From NCBI GenBank assembly GCA_937901965.1, contig CALGSW010000013.1:99506-163505 (forward strand): a DNA stretch of 64,000 nucleotides, written 5' to 3'. Each line of letters begins with the position of its first letter. Position 1 is the stretch's first letter. Shown here piece by piece: positions 42,606 to 51,135 of this stretch. A program made the position numbers and the translations under genes. The stretch comes from an uncultured Bacteroidota bacterium (lineage in GTDB: Bacteria; Bacteroidota; Bacteroidia; Bacteroidales; UBA932). Below the pieces are notes generated by a model. That model did no database searches and was not told the origin of the DNA. It worked only from the letters and a program-made list of their open reading frames with translations.

Positions 42606-43415
42606 ATGAAAAGATTCTCAACCGTAATATTATTTGTGATTGTTACACTAGTTCTCGCTGTGAGTTGCGGAAAGGTGATGATAACCGGCAGGAATCAGGT
42701 GCTTCTTTATGACCAGGGGCAGATAGCATCACTGTCCAGTCAGGCATATACGGACCTGATGTCAAAATCAACCCTCTCCTCAGACCGGAATAGTGTGAAG
42801 ATGGTCAAAGATGTTGGAGAGAAAATAACGGGAGCAGTTGCAAATTATCTCAGACAAAACGGCTGGGAGAGAGAGCTGAATGGAATTAACTGGCAGTTTG
42901 ATGTTGTTAAAAGCGATCAGGTTAATGCTTTTTGTCTTCCAAACGGCAATATCGTATTTTACGAAGGTATCTTAAAAATAACCAATAATCCTGATCTGGT
43001 GGCTGTTGTAATGGGGCATGAAATTGCGCATGCACTCGCAAAACATGGCAATGAGCGTATGAGTCAGGAGGCTTTGGCCGGAGTTGCCGGACAGGCTCTG
43101 TCTCAGTTTGTAGGTACTGAGAGTCAAAAGACTCAGGCTATTTTTGGTCTTGCATTCAATGTTGGAAGCCAGCTCGGTGTTCTTCTTCCCTACTCAAGAA
43201 AGCACGAGTATGAGGCGGATAGGCTGGGTCTTATTATAATGGCTATGGCCGGATATGATGTCAATGTTGCGCCGGCATTCTGGGAGAAGATGAGCCAGGG
43301 CGAAAGCAAAATGCCTGAGTTTTTCAGTACCCACCCGTCTGATGAAAAGAGGATAGAGTATATCAAATCTGTCATTCCGGAGGCTTTAAAATACAGACCG
43401 CAGACTGGTCTCTAA
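42606..43415 (+). CDS. M48-family metalloprotease lipoprotein
   Basis: The 269-residue protein starts with a lipoprotein signal (FVIVTLVLAVSC, Cys22), then residues typical of the LoiP/YcaL group: MVKDVGEKITGAV, WQFDVVKSDQVNAFCLPNGNIVFYEG and the zinc site GHEIAHALAKHGNERM, with the third ligand in HEYEADRLGLI. It is a periplasmic peptidase presumed to help outer-membrane quality control. Eleven bases separate it from the SLC13 gene on the same strand. Confidence 0.93.
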   Translation: MKRFSTVILFVIVTLVLAVSCGKVMITGRNQVLLYDQGQIASLSSQAYTDLMSKSTLSSDRNSVKMVKDVGEKITGAVANYLRQNGWERELNGINWQFDVVKSDQVNAFCLPNGNIVFYEGILKITNNPDLVAVVMGHEIAHALAKHGNERMSQEALAGVAGQALSQFVGTESQKTQAIFGLAFNVGSQLGVLLPYSRKHEYEADRLGLIIMAMAGYDVNVAPAFWEKMSQGESKMPEFFSTHPSDEKRIEYIKSVIPEALKYRPQTGL

Positions 43416-43426
43416 AATAATTTCAG

Positions 43427-44914
43427 ATGAGTTTCATCCGGCAATTGGGTGTCAAGAGGCTGGTTAGTTTTTTTGTAACACCACTTGTTATTCTTTATCT
43501 CCTTCTTTTTGTTGAATTTGTTCCTGATAATCCAAGGGTAGGCTACACATTTTGTGTTGCTCTTTTAATGGCTGTCTGGTGGATAACGGAGGTTGTCCCT
43601 CTTGCAGTTACCTCATTAATCCCTGTTGCACTTTTTCCGTTGTTTGGTATAATGGATGGCAGAGCGGTCTCAGCCACATATTTTAACGATGTAATATTTC
43701 TCTTTATGGGAGGATTTCTTGTAGCACTTGCTATGGAAAAGTGGGATCTTCACAGAAGAATTGCATTCAGAATACTATGTTTTACCGGCACCAGCCCGGC
43801 AAAAATTTTACTGGGGTTTATGGCTGCCTCTTTTTTCCTCTCTATGTGGATATCCAACACTGCAACGGTGATGATGATGCTACCAATAGCAATGGCAATA
43901 ATATCACAGCTTGACAGTTTAATGGGTAATAAGAGTTCAGACAAATTTTCCATTGCAATTTTACTGGCCATTGCATATGGAGCCTCAACCGGTGGGGTGG
44001 CAACACTTGTGGGTACACCACCAAACCTCTCTTTTGTGAGGATATACCATATATATTTCCCTGATGCAGTTGAGGTGTCATTTTATAAATGGATGCTTTT
44101 TGCGTTGCCTGTATCTCTGATGATTACTGCGTTTATATGGGCGCTTCTCTATTTTCTTTTCAGGCCTAAAGGAAAAGAGTGGCAGGATATTGACAAACAC
44201 ACATTTGTCAATCAGCTGAAAGACATGGGAAGGGTTACACCTGAACAAAAAATCGTAATGACTCTTTTTTCTCTTCTCGCTCTGTTGTGGATAACCAGGA
44301 TTGACATTGAACTGGGTTCGTTTACGATACCGGGGTGGAGTAATCTGTTCCCTGTGGCTAAGTATATCAATGATGGAACAATTGCAATATTTATAGCACT
44401 CATTCTGTTTGTTATCCCATCCTCATCAGTAAAGGGAGATAAACTCTTAGAGTGGGCAACGGCATCAAAAATACCATGGAATATTCTGTTGCTTTTTGGA
44501 GGAGGGTTTGCACTTGCAACAGGATTTAAGGAGAGCGGCCTATCATTGTGGTTTGGAGAGCACCTCTCCGGTGTTGCAGCTCTTCACCCATTTCTGATTA
44601 TTCTAACAATTTGTCTTGTTATAACTTTTCTGACAGAGCTTACTTCAAACACTGCTACTACAGAGATGATCCTTCCTGTTCTTGCCGGTTTAGCGATTTC
44701 AACTGGTATTAATCCCATAATGCTGATGATTCCGGCAACTATGTCGGCCTCAATGGCTTTTATGCTTCCGGTGGCAACTCCTCCCAATGCTATAATTTTT
44801 GGGACAGGACGTATCTCTGTGAGCACTATGGCCAGAACTGGACTATTAATAAATCTTGCCGGAGCACTTATAATTTCACTTATGATGTATTTCTGGGGCG
44901 AGATCTTAAATTAA
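43427..44914 (+). CDS. SLC13/DASS-family dicarboxylate:sodium symporter
   Basis: The 495-residue protein is a divalent-anion:Na+ symporter (CitT/DASS) with the two repeated SNT motifs: SMWISNTATVMMMLPIAMAI and ELTSNTATTEMILPVLAGL, each starting a Na+/substrate-binding loop. Helix pattern fits about eleven to twelve spans. Likely substrates are succinate, malate or citrate. The 3' end overlaps the cbiB stop by four bases on the other strand. Confidence 0.93.
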   Translation: MSFIRQLGVKRLVSFFVTPLVILYLLLFVEFVPDNPRVGYTFCVALLMAVWWITEVVPLAVTSLIPVALFPLFGIMDGRAVSATYFNDVIFLFMGGFLVALAMEKWDLHRRIAFRILCFTGTSPAKILLGFMAASFFLSMWISNTATVMMMLPIAMAIISQLDSLMGNKSSDKFSIAILLAIAYGASTGGVATLVGTPPNLSFVRIYHIYFPDAVEVSFYKWMLFALPVSLMITAFIWALLYFLFRPKGKEWQDIDKHTFVNQLKDMGRVTPEQKIVMTLFSLLALLWITRIDIELGSFTIPGWSNLFPVAKYINDGTIAIFIALILFVIPSSSVKGDKLLEWATASKIPWNILLLFGGGFALATGFKESGLSLWFGEHLSGVAALHPFLIILTICLVITFLTELTSNTATTEMILPVLAGLAISTGINPIMLMIPATMSASMAFMLPVATPPNAIIFGTGRISVSTMARTGLLINLAGALIISLMMYFWGEILN

Positions 44915-45846
44915 ACTAATGTTAGAATAACAAAAGTCAATCCAATTACAAATACTCCTATGTTTGTTTTTGTTGCAAATAAGATATCAGAATGACTAAT
45001 TCCTCTTGGATTGTCTCCAATGTAAGGTTTTAATACAACTTCCCCGTGATATAGGCTAGGACCGCCTAAAGTACAGTCTAAAGCTCCTGCCAAAGCGGCT
45101 TCAGGATAACCAGAATTTGGACTAGAGTGACATCGGCCATACTTTATGATAAATCTAAATGATCTGATCTTGGCGGTTGTTATAAAAATCAGAAATGCTG
45201 TAATCCTTGCCGGTATATAATTTGCAAAATCATCTAGCTTGGCCGAAGCTCTCCCAAATTTTAGAAATCTCTCATTTTTATAACCTACCATAGAATCAAG
45301 TGTGTTTACCATTTTGTATGTCATCATAAGAGGGATGCCTCCGATAGCATAATAGAATAAGGGGGCAATAACTCCGTCACTTAGATTTTCCGACATAGTC
45401 TCAAGCAGAGCCATCCTTATTTTATGTGAGGAGAGTTCTGATGTATCTCTACCGACAATCTCCCTTAAACTCTCTCTTGCCTTATTAATGGCTCCCTGAT
45501 TTAGTAGTTTTTCAACTTTAAGGGCCTCTGTTATAAGAGATTTATTGCTTAATCCAAAAAAAATGAAAATTGATGAGTAAACAAACATAAATAGATTATT
45601 ATAAGATGCAATCTTCTGTATGCCAAAAAAAATGAACCACGTCCCAACAGTAAGCAGTGTGCACATAAACAGCCCTTTAATCGTTTTGGCCGAATCTCTA
45701 TTGAACTTTTTCTCCAGAATGGTTATAGTTGCACCAAAAAGCCTGATTGGATGAGGAAGATTTCTTGGGTCGCCAAAAAGAGAATCTAAAAAAGCCCCAA
45801 AAATTAGTGCACTAATAAATATATATTGTTTATCAAGCATATTCAA
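44911..45846 (-). CDS. cbiB: Adenosylcobinamide-phosphate synthase (CbiB)
   Basis: The 311-residue membrane protein is CbiB (CobD in aerobic nomenclature), which joins aminopropanol phosphate to adenosylcobyric acid. Helices alternate with cytoplasmic loops: FGAFLDSLFGDPRNLPHPIRLFG, LSSHKIRMALLETMSENLSDGVIAPLFYYAIGGIPLMMTYKMVNTLDSMVGYK, and SSPNSGYPEAALAGALDCTLGGPSLYHGE. The gene is last in the downstream cobalamin operon and overlaps its predecessor by four bases. Confidence 0.93.
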   Translation of the reverse strand: MNMLDKQYIFISALIFGAFLDSLFGDPRNLPHPIRLFGATITILEKKFNRDSAKTIKGLFMCTLLTVGTWFIFFGIQKIASYNNLFMFVYSSIFIFFGLSNKSLITEALKVEKLLNQGAINKARESLREIVGRDTSELSSHKIRMALLETMSENLSDGVIAPLFYYAIGGIPLMMTYKMVNTLDSMVGYKNERFLKFGRASAKLDDFANYIPARITAFLIFITTAKIRSFRFIIKYGRCHSSPNSGYPEAALAGALDCTLGGPSLYHGEVVLKPYIGDNPRGISHSDILFATKTNIGVFVIGLTFVILTLV

Positions 45847-46868
45847 AAATTTGTTGATAAGTCCTGCAACGCTTTGATAAGCCTATTATTCTCTTCCCTG
45901 CTTTGAGTTGCAACCCTGAAATGGTACTTAGTAAGGCCTTTAAAGTTTGATGCATTTCTTATTAGGATCCCATACTTTTTTAATAATATTGATTTTAATA
46001 GCCGGGCATCAATTCGCGTTGATTTAATTAGGAAGAAATTACAGTCAGAGGTTGTAACTTCAAAACCTGATATTTTACTAATAGCTTCTTGTAGAACCTG
46101 CGACTCTGAACAAAGTTGATTAATGTCAGGAAGAAGTTTTTCATATCGATCCATAATATATTTCCCAGCAATAAGGGCAATAGAATTAACACTCCAGGGT
46201 GGTCTCATTTGACGGATCTTACTAATTATGTCAGGTGAGGCTACAATGTATCCGAGTCTTAGCCCTGGTATAGCAAATGCCTTTGTAAGGGATCTTATAA
46301 TTATAAGATTTTTGGGGATTACATTTAGCGATTTAGCAACTTGTTCCGTTTTACAAAGATGGATATACGCCTCATCCATGACAAATAAAGATTTTGGGTT
46401 CTCTTTGCATAGTGTTATAATTATGTCCGTTGGTATAATACTACCGTCTGGGTTGTTGGGGTTACCTATCCATATCGTTCTGAAGTTTGACAGATTAGCT
46501 TTCGTTATTTGATGTGTAGAAATATGGGTAATCTTGTGATTATGCAGGATGCATGCATCACGGTACTCTGCGAAAGAGGGTGTCTGTATTGCACTATGAG
46601 CATTAGCTGTATAATGGGCGACTATATAGAAGGCCTCAGCGGATCCGTTTGTAATAAGTATGGACTTTACAGAAGTATTGTGGTGAGATGCAATAATCTT
46701 TCTTAACTCAGAAGCTTCAGGGTCCGGATAATTACTAATGTTGTTAATGTTCTCTTTAAGATGTTCAAATATCTCTTCATTCTTGCAGTTGAATGCAATA
46801 TTAGAGCTAAAATCCAGCTGAACACTATACCTGCTGTTGTAAATATCATTGCCGTGACCTTTAATCAT
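45843..46868 (-). CDS. cobD: CobD-like threonine-phosphate decarboxylase
   Basis: The 341-residue PLP enzyme makes (R)-1-amino-2-propanol phosphate from L-threonine phosphate, the linker that CbiB attaches. It resembles histidinol-phosphate aminotransferases: NNISNYPDPEASELRKIIASHH, ITNGSAEAFYIVAHY, WIGNPNNPDGSII, VMDEAYIHL and the PLP lysine in RSLTKAFAIPGLRLGY. Overlaps cobQ by eight bases and cbiB by four. Confidence 0.9.
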   Translation of the reverse strand: MIKGHGNDIYNSRYSVQLDFSSNIAFNCKNEEIFEHLKENINNISNYPDPEASELRKIIASHHNTSVKSILITNGSAEAFYIVAHYTANAHSAIQTPSFAEYRDACILHNHKITHISTHQITKANLSNFRTIWIGNPNNPDGSIIPTDIIITLCKENPKSLFVMDEAYIHLCKTEQVAKSLNVIPKNLIIIRSLTKAFAIPGLRLGYIVASPDIISKIRQMRPPWSVNSIALIAGKYIMDRYEKLLPDINQLCSESQVLQEAISKISGFEVTTSDCNFFLIKSTRIDARLLKSILLKKYGILIRNASNFKGLTKYHFRVATQSREENNRLIKALQDLSTNF

Positions 46869-48330
46869 AAAACAGTGTATTATAAATGTAATTCATATCA
46901 GAATTCTCCCGGAACCATTTTGCCAGTTTATTATAATTCTCCTCTCTAAGAGAGTTTACCTCAACAGCCGGATTAAAATCTTCTATATTATCAGATAGCA
47001 TAAGACTAATTATTGATGGGTTATCAAATAGGCCATGTATGTAACTTCCCCATGTATTCTCATTCAAAAAGTACCCGTCCTCTTCTCCGTTATCCAGAAT
47101 TGCAAATGGCTTTTCCCCGGTTGTTATGCCAGAGTGGATTTCATACCCCTCACCGCATCCACTACAGTTTGCTAGGTTAAAAGAGCATCTGCGGGTAATT
47201 TTTCCAGTTTTTAGCGTTGTTTCTACAGGTAATATTCCCAAACCTGGAGCTGACTCAATTTCGCCTTCAATATGAAAAGGGTCATATATGTACTTGCCCA
47301 TAATCTGGAATCCGCCGCAAATTCCATAAATAGGTTTGCCCATGGAATGGCGTCTTAGGAGGGCTCCGGACAATGAGGATTCTCTTAAAAAGTTGAGGTC
47401 TGAGATAACGCTTTTTGACCCGGGAATTATGACAATATCAGAAGTTTCTATCTCTTTTGAGTCTCTTGTGTAGAATAGAGACACCCCAGGTAGTTGCTCC
47501 AGTGTGTTGAAGTCTGTAAAATTTGACATGTGTTTCAGGTGTACAACAGCGACTTTTTTACCTCCACTCTTCTTTCTGTTAAATTCTTTTTCTAGAATAA
47601 CAGAATCCTCCTGATCAATGAAAATGTGATCAAACCATGGCAATAATGCTACGACTGGAATTCCGGTAAGCTCTTCGATTATTTTCTTTCCTTCCTCAAA
47701 GAGATTAACATCTCCTCTGAATTTGTTAATAATAATTCCTTTAATTGCAGCCCTCTCTTCTGGAGAGAGTAATAAAACTGAACCATAAAGACTTGCAAAC
47801 ACACCTCCTTTATCTATATCTGCTATCAGATAAGTTGAAGCGTTGCTATACAGTGCCATTCTCATATTAACGATATCCCGGCTTTTTAAATTCAACTCAG
47901 CAATACTTCCGGCTCCCTCCAGAACTATTGGGTTATATAAGGAATCTAAGTGATTATATGATTTTTTCACACATCTAAATAGATCCTCTCGTCCTTCATC
48001 TTTGAAATATTCGGATGCACTTCTGTTTCCAACGGGCTTGCCATCCACTATTAACTGGGCAATGCAGTTATTTATAGGCTTTAACAGTATTGGATTCATC
48101 TCGGAAGTGCATTCAATTCCACATGCCTCTGCCTGCACAGCCTGAGCTCGGCTGATCTCTTTGTTGTCTTTTGTGGCAAAACTGTTAAGCGACATATTTT
48201 GAGCTTTAAAAGGTGCCGGAGAGTATCCATCTTGCAGAAGAATTCTGCAAAAAGCGGTATTAATAATTGATTTCCCAACATCTGATCCAATCCCAACAAA
48301 CATTATTGATTTTAACCTTTTTTTACTCAT
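46861..48330 (-). CDS. cobQ: Cobyric acid synthase (CobQ/CbiP)
   Basis: The 489-residue amidotransferase amidates adenosylcobyrinic a,c-diamide at four positions to give cobyric acid. N-terminal ATP-binding domain: FVGIGSDVGKSIINTAFCR, APFKAQNMSLNSFA, PILLKPINNC, VLEGAGSIAELNL and DIDKGGVFASLYG. C-terminal glutaminase domain: VIIPGSKSV, YGICGGFQIMGK (nucleophile Cys) and SYIHGLFDN. It overlaps cobC2 by four bases and cobD by eight. Confidence 0.95.
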   Translation of the reverse strand: MSKKRLKSIMFVGIGSDVGKSIINTAFCRILLQDGYSPAPFKAQNMSLNSFATKDNKEISRAQAVQAEACGIECTSEMNPILLKPINNCIAQLIVDGKPVGNRSASEYFKDEGREDLFRCVKKSYNHLDSLYNPIVLEGAGSIAELNLKSRDIVNMRMALYSNASTYLIADIDKGGVFASLYGSVLLLSPEERAAIKGIIINKFRGDVNLFEEGKKIIEELTGIPVVALLPWFDHIFIDQEDSVILEKEFNRKKSGGKKVAVVHLKHMSNFTDFNTLEQLPGVSLFYTRDSKEIETSDIVIIPGSKSVISDLNFLRESSLSGALLRRHSMGKPIYGICGGFQIMGKYIYDPFHIEGEIESAPGLGILPVETTLKTGKITRRCSFNLANCSGCGEGYEIHSGITTGEKPFAILDNGEEDGYFLNENTWGSYIHGLFDNPSIISLMLSDNIEDFNPAVEVNSLREENYNKLAKWFRENSDMNYIYNTLFYD

Positions 48331-48875
48331 AATAATTTATAATCTCCATCTTTAATTTTAATAATTTGACCATATGATATCTCAATTGAGAATGACTCCT
48401 CTGGGGTGGTAATGTTTAGAACAGACAAAAAAGCTCTAATTACGCCTGAATGTGTTATAATGAGAGTGGCTTTTGCATCAAGAGGTATCTCTTTTAAGAA
48501 TGATTCTACCCTCTTATGTAAGTCTCTGTAAGATTCTCCATTTGGGCATTTCTCATCAATATAATTTGCAAACCATCTCTTTCCCTCTTCTTCCTGAAAT
48601 ACTTCATTCCAGGAAACACCCTCCCAATCACCAAAATCCATCTCTATGAGCCTATTATCAAATATTATTCTTCTTTTAAAACACTCAGCAAGTTTTTTGC
48701 ATCTATTTAGCGGACTGCAATACACTCTGCCAATTGGTATATCTTTAAATTTTTCCCTTATTAATTCAGCCTCCTCCAAAAAGCTATCAGCCAGGTCTAT
48801 GTCAGTAGAACCGTAGCATATACCTTCTTTAATCTTTAAACGTGTATGTCTAATTAAATATATAATACCCCACAT
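48327..48875 (-). CDS. cobC: CobC-type alpha-ribazole phosphatase, copy 2
   Basis: The 182-residue protein is a histidine-phosphatase superfamily enzyme with the CobC variant of the catalytic motif (IRHTRLKIKEGICYGSTDIDL), then VYCSPLNRCKKLAE, DFGDWEG and IITHSGVIRAFL. It dephosphorylates alpha-ribazole-5-phosphate or cobalamin-5'-phosphate in nucleotide-loop assembly. Overlaps cobS by 22 bases. A second histidine phosphatase is at 53499-54083. Confidence 0.88.
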   Translation of the reverse strand: MWGIIYLIRHTRLKIKEGICYGSTDIDLADSFLEEAELIREKFKDIPIGRVYCSPLNRCKKLAECFKRRIIFDNRLIEMDFGDWEGVSWNEVFQEEEGKRWFANYIDEKCPNGESYRDLHKRVESFLKEIPLDAKATLIITHSGVIRAFLSVLNITTPEESFSIEISYGQIIKIKDGDYKLL

Positions 48876-49627
48876 GACTTAAATGTTGCAAGAAATGTAA
48901 TATAGAAGAGCAATTCGTTAATTAGCTGAAGAGCTCCTAGAGTGTCTCCAGTGAAACCAGATAATCTCCTATTTAAATAACCTCTGTATGCGAAAAAAAA
49001 TATAATGGATAGTACAAGGTATAGCAGTGAGAAATGCCATTTAAAATAAAGAAGAGGAGCTAATGCAGTAATTGTAGCAATTAATATGGTAGTTCTGTCT
49101 GTTTTTTTTCTAGTATAGCTTGCTTTACTTAATCCCTCTCTTGCGTATGTTGAAGTGTTGACGAGTATTATTGGCCATAATCTGCTTGATACATTTGCAC
49201 TTATTAATGCTGATATTAAATTATCCTCGGGAATTAGGTATAGGCAGGAGATCTTTGTCAATATAATAATAATTAGCCCTATAGTTCCAAATACGCCAAT
49301 AGAGCTCTCTTTCATGATTCTAAGTATGTCCTCCTTGGAGTTACCACCCCCAAAACCATCAAGAAAATCTGAAAGGCCATCCTCATGCATTGCTCCTGTA
49401 ATTAGTAATATTGCAGAAATAGTGAATAACAAACCAATTATATGAGGAAGTATTAATCCGCTTAAATAGAAAACAAGTGACCCGATCCCGCCAATCAAAG
49501 CTCCAATCAAAGGAAAGTATCTGAGCGACTTTGAGAGATTCCTCTCAGAGAAGTTGACTTTAAACGGTACTGGAAAGCGAGTATAATACTGCAGTGCATG
49601 TAAAAATATATTTAACTCCCTTTTCAT
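48854..49627 (-). CDS. cobS: Cobalamin synthase (CobS)
   Basis: The 257-residue polytopic membrane enzyme joins adenosyl-GDP-cobinamide to alpha-ribazole. Motifs: FLHALQYYTRFPVP at the N terminus, GAMHEDGLSDFLDGFGGG (the metal-binding acidic loop), and RLSGFTGDTLGALQLINELLF. Helices follow the family pattern. Overlaps cobT by four bases and cobC by 22. Confidence 0.95.
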   Translation of the reverse strand: MKRELNIFLHALQYYTRFPVPFKVNFSERNLSKSLRYFPLIGALIGGIGSLVFYLSGLILPHIIGLLFTISAILLITGAMHEDGLSDFLDGFGGGNSKEDILRIMKESSIGVFGTIGLIIIILTKISCLYLIPEDNLISALISANVSSRLWPIILVNTSTYAREGLSKASYTRKKTDRTTILIATITALAPLLYFKWHFSLLYLVLSIIFFFAYRGYLNRRLSGFTGDTLGALQLINELLFYITFLATFKSCGVLYI

Positions 49628-50604
49628 AACTCATCAAATCCGGCCATCTCATTAAGGAAGAGAAGTGCTGATTTTATAATTGGATAGGCTATTGCAACCC
49701 CTGTCCCTTCGCCAAGTCTAAGACCAAGATTTAGAACAGGCTCAGCATTTAGGTGTTTCAGCATTAGGTTATGTCCCTTCTCTTCTGAGGCATGGCAAAA
49801 AATGGTGTTCTCAAGAACTGAACTATCTATTGCATGGGCGGCAATAAATGCAGATGTTGCTATGAAACCATCTCCCAGTATAGTCATATTAAGTTCTCTG
49901 GCCTTTAATATAGCCCCACACATCATTGCAATTTCAAAACCTCCGAATGTTGCAAGAATCTCTAATGGACTTGTCGGATTATATAAATTTGATACAATTT
50001 TTAGGACCTCCAATTTGTGCTTTACTCCATTATCATCATGCCCTGCCCCCCTGCCTACGCACTCCGCTATTGAATAGCCGCCATACTTATGGAGTAGCAA
50101 AGAGGCCGCAGATGTGTTTGCAATTCCCATTTCTCCAAAACCAATTACATTGCATCCTGATTCGTACTCTTTTAGCACAAAATTGCCACCTCTCTTAATT
50201 GCTTCTTTGCATAACCCTAAACTCATAGAGGGCTCTTTAAGCATATTTTTTGTACCTCTGCCTAGTTTTGAATTGACAATCTCATACTCATCAGGAAAGT
50301 CATAATCAACACCGCAATCAATTACTCTTAGCTTTATTCCATGTTGTCTGCAAAAAACATTAATTCCTGCTCCGCCACGATTGAAATTTATAACCATCTT
50401 ATATGTTAATTCTTTAGGGTATGGGCTAACGCCCTCTTCTGCAATTCCATGATCTGAAGCAAATACAAGAATTGCAGGGTTTCTAAAGTCTGGATTCAAT
50501 GTACCTTGTATTGATGCTACCTTTAATGCAATTCGTTCAAGTTTTCCTAATGAACCAATTGGTTTTGTTCTACTATTTATTTTGTCTAAAATCTGATTTT
50601 GCAT
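49624..50604 (-). CDS. cobT: Nicotinate-nucleotide-dimethylbenzimidazole phosphoribosyltransferase (CobT)
   Basis: The 326-residue enzyme activates the lower-ligand base to its alpha-ribotide. Motifs: LDKINSRTKPIGSLGKLERIA, FASDHGIAEEGVSPYPKELT, NFNRGGAGINVFCRQ, FGEMGIANTSAASLL, GRGAGHDDNGV and LGLRLGEGTGVAIAYPI. No lower-ligand biosynthesis gene is nearby, so the base is presumably scavenged. Starts 16 bases after the end of cobU. Confidence 0.96.
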   Translation of the reverse strand: MQNQILDKINSRTKPIGSLGKLERIALKVASIQGTLNPDFRNPAILVFASDHGIAEEGVSPYPKELTYKMVINFNRGGAGINVFCRQHGIKLRVIDCGVDYDFPDEYEIVNSKLGRGTKNMLKEPSMSLGLCKEAIKRGGNFVLKEYESGCNVIGFGEMGIANTSAASLLLHKYGGYSIAECVGRGAGHDDNGVKHKLEVLKIVSNLYNPTSPLEILATFGGFEIAMMCGAILKARELNMTILGDGFIATSAFIAAHAIDSSVLENTIFCHASEEKGHNLMLKHLNAEPVLNLGLRLGEGTGVAIAYPIIKSALLFLNEMAGFDEL

Positions 50605-50620
50605 AATAACTGTTATTTAA

Positions 50621-51130
50621 TTATTTAATAACTAATGGAATCCCTGAAACCATAAATATTACCTTATCCGCACTCTTTGCAATGAACTGGTTCATCCAGC
50701 CTTGAAGATCTGTAAAATGTCTAGAGCTTTCGTCTGGAGCGTGAAGCGACATACCTATCTCATTGCTTACAACAATAATTCTTGAGTTTTGAGACGAGAA
50801 CTTAATCCATTCTCTTTTAGCCTCTTCAAGTGATTGATTAATTTTAAAGTCGTTGTCATGGTAAATATTGGTAAGCCATAAGGTTATACAATCAAGGAGA
50901 ATAGTTTCTCCATCAAGTTTCACCTCTCCTATTCTTTTATCAACTTCTAATGTTTTCCATTTATCTCCTCTGGCAAGTTTATGTTTATTGATTCTATCAA
51001 TGAAATCGCTATCCCATTTTCTTGCTGTAGCGAGATAATAAGGGCAGGCGGAGAAGCTCTCCGCCATACCCTGAGCATAACTGCTCTTACCGGATCTTTG
51101 GCCACCGGTAATTAAGATTATCTCCCGCAT
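50621..51130 (-). CDS. cobU: Adenosylcobinamide kinase / guanylyltransferase (CobU)
   Basis: The 169-residue P-loop enzyme phosphorylates and then guanylylates adenosylcobinamide. Motifs: ILITGGQRSGKSSYAQ, YLATARKWDSDFIDRINKHKLARGDKWKTLE, ILLDCITLWLTNI and VVSNEIGMSLHAPDESSRHFTDLQGWMNQ. It lies five bases after btuB and 16 before cobT. Confidence 0.96.
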   Translation of the reverse strand: MREIILITGGQRSGKSSYAQGMAESFSACPYYLATARKWDSDFIDRINKHKLARGDKWKTLEVDKRIGEVKLDGETILLDCITLWLTNIYHDNDFKINQSLEEAKREWIKFSSQNSRIIVVSNEIGMSLHAPDESSRHFTDLQGWMNQFIAKSADKVIFMVSGIPLVIK

Positions 51131-51135
51131 CTGGA